A DNA stretch of 64,000 nt, taken from NCBI GenBank assembly GCA_947311845.1, contig CAMZMU010000041.1, positions 130,083,840-130,147,839 on the forward strand. The letters run 5' to 3'. How positions within the stretch are numbered: the first letter of the stretch is position 1; each line of letters opens with the position of its first letter. Below the pieces are notes generated by a model that was given only the letters and a program-made list of their open reading frames with translations, was not told the origin of the DNA and ran no database searches. Position numbers and translations under genes: made by a program. Source of the stretch: Poa pratensis. Taxonomy: Eukaryota > Streptophyta > Magnoliopsida > Poales > Poaceae. Shown here in pieces: positions 11,374 to 21,880 of the stretch.

Positions 11374-11515
11374 GGTGCGGCTGGATCACCTCCTTTTCAG
11401 GGAGAGCTAATGCTTATGCTTATTGGGTATTTTGGTTTGACACTTCTTCACGCCCAAAAAGAAGGCAGCTACGTCTGAGCTAAACTTAGATATGGAAGTC
11501 TTCTTTCGTTTAGGG
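11374..11515 (+). pseudogene. rrn16: Plastid 16S rRNA 3' end and adjoining spacer
   Basis: GGTGCGGCTGGATCACCTCC is the 3' terminus of bacterial-type 16S rRNA, including the anti-Shine-Dalgarno CCTCC. What follows (TTTTCAGGGAGAGCTAATGC, later GGAAGTCTTCTTTCGTTTAG) fits the plastid rrn16-trnI spacer. The downstream part of that same spacer lies at 8889-9014, so a once contiguous plastid region is split and reordered here. Confidence 0.8.
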
Positions 11516-13249
11516 TGACGCACCAGCTATGATACCAAGTCTAACTTCACAGGACTACGATTGATTGTTCGAAAGTCGAAGTCGTTTCGTTAAGTCAATT
11601 GAAAGGTGAGTTTTGTCAGTGATTAAATGGAAAGGGGGATGGGGGAGGTGAGCCGGTTACGCTTTAAGTGAGGAGACAGGAGCTCTCGAGCTTAGATAAG
11701 TTCCCTAGGCCAGACAGAGGTCTAGGGGGAGTCCGGATAGAGGACTCTTTTGACCGGTGAGCCCGCAGATTAGGAAGGCGGCCTGCCAACCGCGCAAACA
11801 AAGCAACTCCTTGTAGTTCGCCGATTCCCGGGGCCGGCACGGCACAACCGGATCCCCATCCTTAGCCAAACCTTCAATTCAAGCTAGGGCAACAAAGGTT
11901 TCATTAGAAAGGGATGGATGGCCTCCACTCACAGATCCACTTTCTTTCGGGGCCATCAATAGAATAGTTCTGTTCTTTAGCCGACGTCTACTTCAGAAGC
12001 AATGCTAGAAGTTGGAAGTCTAATTATCTTTAGCTTATTCCAATTCCAAGTGAAAGAGTAACAATTCTCCCTTCCTTTGTGTGTGGTATCCACATCATAT
12101 TGCCAAGGTCTTCCAAGAAGAACATGGCTTGCATCCATATCAACCACATCACTTTAACCCCATTGAATAGTTTTTGCCTTGTTTCAGCCCTTCCTTCATC
12201 TGAAGGGATGGATGAAGCCGGAGACGGCCGATAAAAAAGGCCATACTTATTTGGAATGATGGGTTCGCTCCGACGATCCAGGCATGGTTCAGTAGTCAAA
12301 GCAACTTCGTCACTTTCGCAAGGCAAGGCACTACTGTAGACCTCTTTGGGCCAGACGCTTTCTCAATCGAAAATGGGGAGAAGGACGGAGTCTATCACCT
12401 ACGTCATTTCGAGATGCGCTTTCAACCCGATTCACCGCCTACGTGCCCTTTACGCCCCCCTACGAGCATCCCAGAATCAATGAAGGGAGTTCATTCAGCA
12501 CCGAGCCGGAAAAAGGGGAGATCTCCCCGTTCCTGGTTCTCCTGTAGCTGGATTTCGATAGGTGGAAATGGGAATGGGATCGCCCGAGAAACCATTGGAT
12601 CTAGGAAATTGATTCATTGTTCTGCCTCTCCCACTTGTGGTGGGTGGCAACCAAAGGACTTGAATCTAGCGTTTGTTCCTTCTAGGCCGCTTCCCAACCT
12701 AATGCATTCAAGTCTGCCTTCGGTACTGGTACTTCGGAATCAAGGGCCCAACAAGCGACCATGGAAGTAATGAAAAAGAAGAAGTTCTGTAGTTGGACCA
12801 TCTGCTCTATCCGTCCGATTTGAGCTTCTCCAGAGAAGATGAGACGCTAAAAATGCAAGTGTTTGCAATGCACGATCGGAACTCACATGTAACTCTTCTT
12901 CTTGAGTAGGGGGAAAAGGACACCTATCACGCGGTCATGCCTTGAACGCAGTAAATCAATTAATAAGCTTCGAATAATAGCTACGCGAGTCTCCAATAGC
13001 GTCTTAAGCGTTGGTTTTCTTTGCTGGCATCGTAATGGATTGGTGGTTTCAAGAAGGCTCGAGTTATCAATTTTGAAGTGAGAAGAGAAGGTCAATGGGA
13101 CTTGGTCTCGATGTCAACTAAAGAATTGACTGAGTCAGATATTCCCTTATGAAGGGCTAATGCAGTCGATTTCTTCACATCTTCGGGCCTATCCTCCTTG
13201 GGCTTATCCCTAACTACTTCCACGGAGCCATATTCAAGGTGGTTGACCT

Positions 13250-13610
13250 ACTTCCTCGGGTTGGAATCCATACTGCTCCACAAAGAATACCCATGGTTAA
13301 AAGGGTAAATTCTAGACTAATGACACGATAACTCCAAGAATCCAAACGCTCCATTAATTGATATTTGTAATAATTTGGGAATGAAGGAACAGAGGTGCTT
13401 TTTAAAGCACTTCTTTTTGCATAGAAATCACTAAAACAATTCGAAAAGAAATGGAAATTTCTTCGAAATCTAATGATTAGAATAGCGGAAGATAATAAGG
13501 ATACGCACAAAAGAGTTGCATAGCTTAGTAACATCATACTGACATGCATCATTAACCACTGAGATTGGAGAGCAGGTACTAGTATTGTGGATTGCGTTGC
13601 AGTTGATACT
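13250..13610 (-). pseudogene. ccsA: ccsA fragment (plastid cytochrome c biogenesis)
   Basis: The minus strand has an open frame with [40 protein letters not shown] and a Trp-containing segment, all characteristic of CcsA, a thylakoid membrane protein needed for heme attachment to c-type cytochromes. Hydrophobic membrane spans are visible. The conserved tryptophan-rich motif after GAVW is replaced by unrelated residues, and the N-terminal half is missing, so this is a truncated copy. Confidence 0.85.
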
Positions 13611-14244
13611 TTCGATAGCTTTGATCCTCTCTTGCACGATACTTTCCAGAAAAGAAAACCCAAAGGATTAAGACGAAGGAAGGTATTGTTCTAGCTCTAC
13701 CGACCTATTCTCATCAAAGAGAGGGTGGATAGACATAGACTCGTGATTCGCTTGAGCATGAATTCACAAATCCATTGGTTCCAAAAGAAGTAGACCTAGT
13801 AGGGATAGCAACGATGAACCTAACGACAAGTTTGGCAACTCTTACTATTCTTCGATCGAGCAAGAGTTGTGTCGATTCAGTGACATATGATCCCCTGGCC
13901 CAGCTCTCGGGGATCGCCCCCCTTTGGATGACGAATTGCTTCCTATGCAGATTCCAGAGGCAATTCCTCTGTCCAATCAAGTCGGAACTCGTTCCTACGC
14001 TATCCGTCAATTAGTAGGCCCCAAGGACTAGGATAGGATCTCTTAGTTTCAGTGAAGTCATCCGGGTCAGCCTAATGGTAATGCCACCTTGCTTCCATTG
14101 TGCTTGTAGAATAAAGTATGTATGGTCAGCATTACTTTGCTTCTACCTCATCTGTAAATAGCTCACCTCAAGTAGTCATTGCCACTTCTAGCTAGCAGAC
14201 CCTAGGGAGGAAGTAGGAAAAGATGTTTTCTATTAACCATTAAC

Positions 14245-14430
14245 CGGCGTATTAGTTCTTTCTCTTGTTCTTGATGATATTGTAATGGAATGACGAATCT
14301 ATTTCTTCGCTTTTTCGCCAATAAATCTGAATTCTCTTTAAAAATAGAAGGATAGATCAAATTCCAATGGCCATTGGCCATGATTCGATCCGACGTTGAA
14401 TAATCAAAAATTTCCCTATCTTTTTTACCA
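14245..14430 (-). pseudogene. rpoC2: rpoC2 fragment (plastid RNA polymerase beta'')
   Basis: The frame includes [40 protein letters not shown] and [11 protein letters not shown], matching the grass-type insertion region of plastid RpoC2. It covers only about 60 codons of a protein of more than 1400 residues. Confidence 0.75.
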
Positions 14431-14579
14431 TAAGTATTCATTTGATCTTGAGATGCCTACTTCCCATTAAGTCAAAATACCTCATAGACATATTTTTCAG
14501 AATACTTAGTTAGTTAAAGAGAAAGATAAAGATGGCTTTTGACAATTTTGTGAGTCCCCTCGTTCCCGAGCAAGAAAAC

Positions 14580-14732
14580 GTTGCCAACGATCCGAGGCTG
14601 TAACATAGTTGAGGTTGAATCTAAAGGATCTACTGCTGGATAAATACCCTTGGAAGCTAATCCTCTGGAAAGTACGGTAGTAGCATCCAAATGTGCAAAT
14701 GTTGTGGCAGGAGCAGGGTCGGTCAAATCGTC
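14580..14732 (-). pseudogene. atpB: atpB fragment (plastid ATP synthase beta)
   Basis: The minus strand encodes [20 protein letters not shown], then [20 protein letters not shown] and MLQPRIVGN, the highly conserved catalytic region of ATP synthase beta downstream of the nucleotide-binding site. The plastid rather than mitochondrial form is suggested by the [15 protein letters not shown] wording. The adjoining sequence toward 14849 is not atpB; GGTGCATGTACGGTTCC near 14800 resembles a group II intron domain V strand. Confidence 0.85.
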
Positions 14733-15022
14733 TGCGGTCAATTGCGTGTGGCCTTCAAGTATTTCGTATTGTAACAATATTCGATCGGCATCCAAACAAA
14801 GGTGCATGTACGGTTCCCTTGCTTGTTCTTGAGCGCCTTGCGCGCTCAAGACGGTGATTCTTGCTTAAAAACTAAAGCGTTAATTTACCTACTAAAATAT
14901 CACCAGTTTCTACCCAGGATCCCAACCTAACCACTCCATTTCTGTCCAAATTTTTATGCTTCAGCGTATCGACTTCTTCTCGATGATGGACATTCCACAG
15001 GCATTTCTAGAGTCAGATTCAT

Positions 15023-15540
15023 GTGCAGCCTTTCTCGATCGTTTATTATTCTCGCGTTCGTAATGGAAAGAAAGACACCACTACTTCGCCTCTTTGTTGG
15101 ACCGCCGGCGCGAACACAGTGGTCTCTGACCAGGACCAGGAACCAATTCGAATTTGGATCTTGACATGTCGGTTGTTTTTAACCGTAGGCATCTCGCCAG
15201 GAAGTTGGTGGGCTCATCATGAATTAGGTCGGGGTGGCTGGTGGTTTCGGGATCCCGTAGAAAATGCGTCTTTTATGCCTCGGGTATTAGCCACAGCTCG
15301 TATTCACTCAGTAATTCTACCCCTTCTTCATTCTTGGACCTCGCTTCTGAATATTTTGACTCTTCCATGCTGTGTCTCAGGAACCTTTTCAATACGGTCC
15401 GGATTGCTAGCTCCCGTTCATAGTTCTGCTACAGACGATACACGAGGAAGATTTTTATTGCGGTTCTTCCTTCTAATTACAGGCATATCTATGACTCTTT
15501 TTTACCAGATGAAGCAGGAGGCTGGGATGATCCAGCCCTT
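15023..15540 (+). pseudogene. ccmFN: ccmFN fragment (mitochondrial cytochrome c maturation)
   Basis: The open frame reads [40 protein letters not shown] and [20 protein letters not shown], the WWD-type heme-handling segment of CcmF and its surrounding membrane spans. Plant mitochondria encode this as ccmFN. Homology ends near FYQMKQ, after which the frame runs into unrelated residues. Some substitutions at normally conserved positions (for example Arg where Trp is expected after FMP) fit decay after transfer to the nucleus. It cannot be a functional gene here. Confidence 0.85.
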
Positions 15541-15654
15541 GGCTCATTGCCATCTTTCACCGCTTAGAAATTGCAGCTGAGTCAACTTGTCGTTTAGCTC
15601 TGCCTCAATAGCTCTCTAACCGTGCCGGCTCTTGTCTTCGTTCGTGCACTGCAG

Positions 15655-15741
15655 ATCCCCAATGGCCTTGGTGCGCTATTCGGCCTCGTCCTGTATGCCT
15701 GCTACTACAAGTCGACCCCAAGAAGGAGAAGAACGTCAAGC
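15655..15741 (+). pseudogene. SWEET sugar transporter exon fragment
   Basis: The sequence encodes [20 protein letters not shown] then TP, the last transmembrane segment signature of plant SWEET (MtN3/saliva) transporters. Shifting one base after the Pro codon gives KKEKNVKL, the usual continuation, so there is a 1-nt deletion. The usual residues between FGL and LYA (typically QLI) are also missing. Directly upstream is a pyrimidine-rich tract ending TGCACTGCAG, a plausible splice acceptor, so the fragment derives from genomic nuclear DNA rather than from a cDNA. It lies inside the organelle-derived insert. Confidence 0.75.
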
Positions 15742-16142
15742 TAAAAGCATACTAAACTTCACTCCAATCTTTCTCCATTAGCAACAAGAGCAGCTCTATC
15801 TATCCGCCTTGATGAGTAAGCTTAGCTATACCACTTAGGATGCAAAGCAGGAAGCTCCCTTCTAATGCGTTATTAGGCTGCTTGGAGCCTTCTCGCTTAG
15901 TAAGCCGCCTTTGACCCTTCCTCCTTCTTACTCTTTTTGGTATTCGCTCGCGGGTTTGTTTCCAGGTTTTCTTTCGTTCTTGGTTGGCTCTCCCTATTGT
16001 AGATCGTGCGTCCTGCGCATTGATCCGGCAGAGGTTTGTAAAAAGGACTGTTCGCCGGTCGGGCTATCTTATAGGCTGGTTGGCAGTACAGAGTACTAAA
16101 CATTTCATCGAAAACTTACAGCAGCTTGCACGATTGGGTTGT

Positions 16143-17591
16143 GAAACAGTGGCTACAGTACTCAATCGCAACCACCCAACCACGATCGTGCGCCCGAACA
16201 ACCCCGCGCGCACCACTTTGCAAAATGACCCCTCGCGACCGAGAAATCACGCCGCACTCCCCCAACTTTGCGTGCGGGAGGACCTATTCACAAAAAACCA
16301 AAAACTGCAGGACCTTTCAACAAAATTGTCCACACCACCCCCTTCCCCTCCTTCTCCTCCCGCGACGCCCAAATCGCCGCCGCCGGCCGCTGCCTCGCGC
16401 CGCCGCTATTCCTCTCCCCGTCCAAATCGCGGGCCGCCACGGGATGCGCCGTCGCCGCCTCTCTGTCCTCCTCGATCGCCGCTCGCAGGGACGTCGCCTC
16501 CGCGCGGAAATCGCCGCCGCCGTGCCGCGGTTCCCTCCGCCCTGTCCGTGCTCGCCGGCGGCCGCTCCGGCAACCAAATGGTCGCCCGCGCCGCCCGTTC
16601 GGCTCGCCTCCACGCGGCGCAGCAGATCTGCACGGTGACGTCCTCGCGCGCGTGCGCTGCGTCCCCGCCGCCGGGTGATGTCACTCCCCGACGTCATCCT
16701 GGCCCCACCTGTCAGCGGTCACGCGGGAAGAAAAAAAACGCCGCGGCGGCGAACTGGGCTCCCAGCTGGGCTGGGCCGCTTTCTCTGCGGCTGGCTCGGC
16801 CCAGCGGGTGCCTCAGGTTTTTTTTAAAACCTTTTTTCCTATTATTCGAGACTTCCAAAACTATTCAAATACGACTTCAAAACAATTGGAACCAAATTCT
16901 CCAAACTTCCTGCAAAAACAAGTCTACATTCCAACCACTAAAATGATAAACTAAAAAAAAAAACCCACATTATAAACGTATTGGAAAAATCAAATTTGTT
17001 TACTATTTACGAACGAAAACATAATCAAATCCTCGATTTGTCGACTACTTGCGAATAAAAATAAATTCAAATCCTAACCTTTTTTCCTATTATTCGAGAC
17101 TTCCAAAACTATTCAAATACGACTTCAAAACAATTGGAACCAACTAACAAATAAACATTTGATTTGATCAACATTTCGGTAAAATGCAAATTCACTTTCT
17201 CTTACTAAAGCTTGATTTCAAAATGAATTTAACAAGTGCTCAAAAAATGTATTTCCTCGAACTATCAGGTTAAATTGAATATTTAACACAGAACGCAAAC
17301 ATACCACACTAATCCAACTTAATCACACAAATTTAGCTACCATCTGCAAATAATATGCCTTAAGTCTCTCCAATTATGTACTAACATAGAAAAAAATGAC
17401 AAAATACAAATACATTTACCCGTAATTAATACATTTACCCGTAATTACGGGTTGCTTCCAAATTGAACTTCGGCAAAAATACATTATACAAATTATAACT
17501 ACAGCTCTCCCTTACAACATACATAACATAAAAAAAAGCAAATTATCACAAATATTCGACATTTCTAGATACAGCGGGTGCGGCGACTACC
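16143..17591 (+). mobile_element. Helitron-like unit 4, right piece
   Basis: The unit resumes at AACAGTGGCTACAGTACTC and continues through the short-subtype GC half and a full A/T-rich half, ending GTGCGGCGACTACC before unit 5. Confidence 0.75.
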
Positions 17592-19144
17592 TTACTACCT
17601 ATATTAAGGCAGCACAAAATCGCGGCTTCTCCGACGCCCAGAGTACTGTAGCTACTGTTTCAAATGAACAGTGGCTACAGTACTCAATCGCAACCACCCA
17701 ACCACGATCGTGCGCCCCGAACAACCCGCGCGCACCACTTTGCAAAATGACCCCTCGCGACCGAGAAATCACGCCGCACTCCCCCAACTTTGCGTGCGGG
17801 GGGACCTATTCACAAAAAACCAAAAAACTGCAGGACCTTTCTACAAAATTGTCCACACCACCCCCTTCCCCTCCTTCTCCTCCCGCGACGCCCAAATCGC
17901 CGCCGCCGGCCGCTGCCTCGCGCCGCCGCTATTCCTCTCCCCGTCCAAATCGCGGGCCGCCACGGGATGCGCCGTCGCCGCCTCACTGTCCTCGATCGCC
18001 GCTCGCCGGGACGTCGCCTCCGCGCGGAAATCGCCGCCGCCGTGCCGCGGTTCCCTCCGCCCTGTCCGTGCTCGCTGGCGGCCGCTCCGGCGACCAAATG
18101 GTCGCCCGCGCCGCCCGTTCGGCTCGCCTCCACGCGGCGCACCAGATCTGCACGGTGACGTCGTCGCGCGCGTGCGCTGTGCGCGAGCGCGAGCGCGAGC
18201 TCGGCAGCGCCGTGCACTGCGTCCCCGCCGCCGGGTGACGTCACTCCCCGACGTCATCCTGGCCCCACCTGTCAGCGGCCACGCGGGAAAAAAAAACGCC
18301 GCGGCGGCGAACTGGGCTCCCAGCTAGGCTGAGCCGCTTTCTCTGCGGCTGGCTCGGCCCAGCGGGTGCCTCAGGTTTTGTTTAAACCTTTTTTCCTATT
18401 ATTCGAGACTTCCAAAACTATTCAAATACGACTTCAAAACAATTGGAATCAAATTCTCCAAACTTCCTGCAAAAACAAGTCTACATTCCAACCACTAAAA
18501 TGATAAACTAAAAAAAAACCCACATTATAAACGTATTGGAAAAATCAAATTTGTTTACTATTTACGAACGAAAACATAATCAAATCCTTGATTTGTCGAC
18601 TACTTGCGAATAAAAATAAATTCAAATCCTAACATTTTTTCCTATTATTCGAGACTTCCAAAACTATTCAAATATGACTTCAAAACAATTGGAACCAACT
18701 AACAAATAAACATTTGATTTGATCAACATTTCGGTAAAATGCAAATTCACTTTCTCTTACTAAAGCTTGATTTCAAAATGAATTTAACAAGTGCTCAAAA
18801 AATGTATTTCCTCCAACTATCAGGTTAAATTGAATATTTAACACAGAATGCAAACATACCACACTAATCCAACGTAATCACACAAATTTAGCTACCATCT
18901 GCAAATAATATGCCTTAAGTCTCTCCAATTATGTATTAACATAGAAAAAATGATAAAATACAAATACATTTACCCGTAATTAATACATTTACCCGTAATT
19001 ACGGGTTGCTTCCAAATTGAACTTCGGCAAAAATACATTATACAAATTATAACTACAGCTCTCCCTTACAACATACATAACATAAAAAAAGCAAATTATC
19101 ACAAATATTCGACATTTCTAGATACAGCGGGTGCGGCGACTACC
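17592..19144 (+). mobile_element. Helitron-like unit 5 (long subtype)
   Basis: This is a full-length unit of about 1553 bp. It carries the extra GC segment near 18168-18215, with one more GAGCGC repeat than units 3 and 6. It ends GTGCGGCGACTACC. Confidence 0.75.
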
Positions 19145-20711
19145 TAACTACCTATATTAAGGCAGCACAAAATCGCGGCTTCTCCGCAGCCCAGTTTACT
19201 GTAGCTACTGTTTCAAATGAACAGTGCTACAGTACTCAATCGTAACCACCCAACCACGATCGTGCGCCCCGAACAACCCCGCGCGCACCACTTTGCAAAA
19301 TGACCCCTCGCGACCGAGAAATCACGCCGCACTCCCCCAACTTTGCGTGCGGGAGAACCTATTCACAAAAAACCAAAAACTGCAGGACCTTTCTGCAAAA
19401 TTGTCCACACCACCCCTTCCCCTCCTTCTCCTCCCACGACGCCCAAATCGCCGCCGCCGGCCGCTGCCTCGCGCCGCCGCTATTCCTCTCCCCGTCCAAA
19501 TCGCGGACCGCCACGGGATACGCCGTCGCCGCCTCTCTGTCCTCCTCGATCGCCACTCGCCGGGACGTCGCCTCTGCGCGGAAATCGCCGCCGCCGTGCC
19601 GCGGTTCCCTCCGCCCTGTCCGTGCTCGCCGGCGGCCGCTCCGGCGACCAAATGGTCGCCGCGCCGCCCGTTCGGCTCGCGTCCACGCGGCGCAGCAGAT
19701 CTGCACGGTGACGTCCTCGCGCGCGTGCGCTGTGCGCGAGCGCGAGCTCGGCAGCGCCGCCGTGCGCTGCGTCCCCGCCGCCGGGTGACGTCACTCCCCG
19801 ACGTCATCCTGGCCCCACCTGTCAGTAGTCACGCGGGAAAAAAAAACACCGCGGCGGCGAACTGGGCTCCCAGCTGGGCTGGGCCGCTTTCTCTGTGGCT
19901 GGCTCGGCCCAGCGGTGCCTCAGGTTTTTTTAACCTTTTTTCCTATTATTCGAGACTTCCAAAACTATTCAAATACGACTTCAAAACAATTGGAACCAAA
20001 TTCTCCAAACTTCCTGCAAAAACAAGTCTACATTCCAACCACTAAAATGATAAACTCAAAAAAAACCCACATTATAAACGTATTGGAAAAATCAAATTTG
20101 TTTACTATTTACGAACGAAAACATAATCAAATCCTCGATTTGTCGACTACTTGCGAATAAAAATAAATTCAAATCCTAACCTTTTTTCCTATTATTCGAG
20201 ACTTCCAAAACTATTCAAATACGACTTCAAAACAATTGGAACCAACTAACAAATAAACATTTGATTTGATCAACATTTCGGTAAAATGCAAATTCACTTT
20301 CTCTTACTAAAGCTTGATTTCAAAATGAATTTAACAAGTGCTCAAAAAATGTATTTCCTCCAACTATCAGGTTAAATTGAATATTTAACATAGAACGCAA
20401 ACATACCACACTAATCCAACTTAATCACACAAATTTAGCTACCATCTGCAAATAATATGCCTTAAGTCTCTCCAATTATGTACTAACATAGAAAAAAATG
20501 ATAAAATACAAATACATTTACCCGTAATTAATACATTTACCCGTAATTACAGGTTGCTTCCAAATTGAACTTCGGCAAAAATACATTATACAAATTATAA
20601 GTACAGCTTTCCCTTACAATATACATAACATAAAATAAAGCAAATTATCACAAATATTCGACATTTCTAGATACAGCGGGTGCGGCATGTCGCCGCACCA
20701 AATTCCACTAG
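19145..20711 (+). mobile_element. Helitron-like unit 6 with intact 3' terminus
   Basis: The unit begins TAACTACCTATATTAAGG and is of the long subtype (segment near 19728-19764). It alone retains a complete terminal hairpin and CTAG end. The right-flanking base is T. Confidence 0.75.
20679..20711 (+). other. Helitron 3' terminal hairpin and CTAG
   Basis: Perfect 8-bp arms GGTGCGGC (20679-20686) and GCCGCACC (20692-20699) enclose a 5-nt loop. After 8 more bases comes CTAG at 20708-20711, followed by T. This matches the Helitron 3' rule, where the hairpin acts as the rolling-circle termination signal. Confidence 0.75.
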
Positions 20712-20845
20712 TATATATAAAGGGAGGACATTTCCTCGGCCTCTCAGGCCTCTGGCACGGTAGCCAGCTGTAGCTGGCTACAGTAGCTACAGTACAAATC
20801 CTTTTGCGTCTGATTGTGGATCGACGGCCCACACCCACCCCCTCA

Positions 20846-21053
20846 CCGATGAACAGCACCCGATGAACAGTGTTTGATTGACGAACAGTGCGTGTCGGTG
20901 AACAGTGTTCTGCGATGAACAGTACCAGTTAATGAACATCGTCATTCGATGAACAGGGTTCTGCGTTGTTCTATGATGAACAGTACCGGTTACTGAACAG
21001 TGATACGACGAACAGTACCGGTCATGAACAGTACGTCATATGAACAATACCGG
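20846..21053 (+). repeat. Array of about 12 TGAACAGT motifs
   Basis: Copies of GATGAACAGT or close variants (ACGAACAGT, GTGAACAGT, CATGAACAGT, TATGAACAAT) recur every 15-26 bp, several followed by ACCGG. The spacers differ, so it is not a simple microsatellite. Confidence 0.85.
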
Positions 21054-21063
21054 CCTTTTTTTT

Positions 21064-21516
21064 AGACAAAAGAAACACGTAAACAGGATATTTTAATTTT
21101 TTGGTGCAACACTCACCTAATTTATTTTTCGTCAAAAAAACATTTGTCCACCGTATCAAATCAAAATTTTGAATAATAGTTAACCAACTCTTAATTCTCC
21201 TAATTGACAATGTGGTCGCATTTTTTCAATAAACCAAATGTCCTGCAAGAACTAAAATGAATTTCAAACAAATCATGAACTATTCACTTGAGACAAAAGA
21301 AACATGTAAACGGGATATTTTAATTCTTTGGTGCAACACTCAACTAATTTATTTTTCATCAAAAAAAATTTGTCCACCATATCAAATCAAAATTTTGAAT
21401 AATAGTTAACCAACTCTTAATTCTCTTAATAGACAATGTGGTCTCATTTTTTCAATAAACCAAATGTCCTGCAAGAACTAAAATGAACTTCAAACAAATC
21501 ATGAACTATTCACTTC
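21064..21516 (+). repeat. Direct duplication, ~227-bp period
   Basis: The segment starting AGACAAAAGAAACACGTAAA at 21064 is repeated with few changes from 21291, through to TCACTT near 21515. The two copies are about 95% alike by eye and lie in the second Helitron-like element. Confidence 0.8.
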
Positions 21517-21880
21517 AGATCAGAAGAATGTGTTCGACATGACCAATTGTCAAACGACTATATTCATAAATAAGTTTACCATTACTCTTTGTAATAAAAT
21601 TCAAAAGAGATCATATTTTTTATCTCAAATTTAAGAAGTACCTTTAACCATGATTATTTCGAATACAAAAAAAAGAAAAAAAAACTATCTCCCACCCATG
21701 TTTAAAATTCTAAAATTTCTCCCCAATTGACTATATTGTTTAAAAAATCTGTAATTCAAATACAGATGGATTTTCCCCATATTTTTACGAAATGCAAAAA
21801 ATTAAAATGGACTCCAACAAACCATAACTAATTTTTATATTAAAACAAAAGAATTTGTTTGCCATATCAGACTATTCGAC

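Larger units (their letters stand above)
8889..16142. other. Organelle-derived DNA insert (NUPT/NUMT mosaic)
   Basis: About 7.25 kb of unrelated sequence interrupts unit 4. It holds short, rearranged fragments recognisable as plastid genes, a mitochondrial ccmFN fragment, long stretches whose style resembles plant mitochondrial intergenic DNA, and a piece of a nuclear SWEET gene. Fragments of distant plastid genes lie a few hundred bases apart on both strands. They arrived either already joined in a mitochondrial genome or were stitched together on integration. All coding fragments are truncated or have stop codons or frameshifts. Parts without assignment include 9150-9420, 9450-10030, 11515-13250 and 15740-16142. 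Confidence 0.85.
4479..20711 (+). repeat. Head-to-tail array of six Helitron-like units
   Basis: Six copies of a ~1.3-1.57 kb unit lie in the same orientation. Each begins TTACTACCTATATTAAGG (TAACTACC in the sixth), continues with a GC-rich half of about 0.75 kb and ends with an A/T-rich half of about 0.75 kb. The last copy ends with a GC-rich hairpin followed by CTAG, the 3' signature of Helitrons. The array as a whole sits between an A (4478) and a T (20712), which is the Helitron insertion rule. The 5' end reads TT instead of the canonical TC. The A/T-rich half contains an internal duplication of a block with TATTCGAGACTTCCAAAACT, for example near 5245 and 5489. Rolling-circle amplification is the natural explanation, but unequal crossing-over is possible. 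Confidence 0.75.

Noticed and set aside
12030..12326. Open frames at 12030-12326, 12414-12770, 12883-13095 and 13714-14010 as mitochondrial genes
   Set aside because: None shows a pattern I can tie to a known mitochondrial protein; plant mitochondrial intergenic DNA commonly contains such frames.
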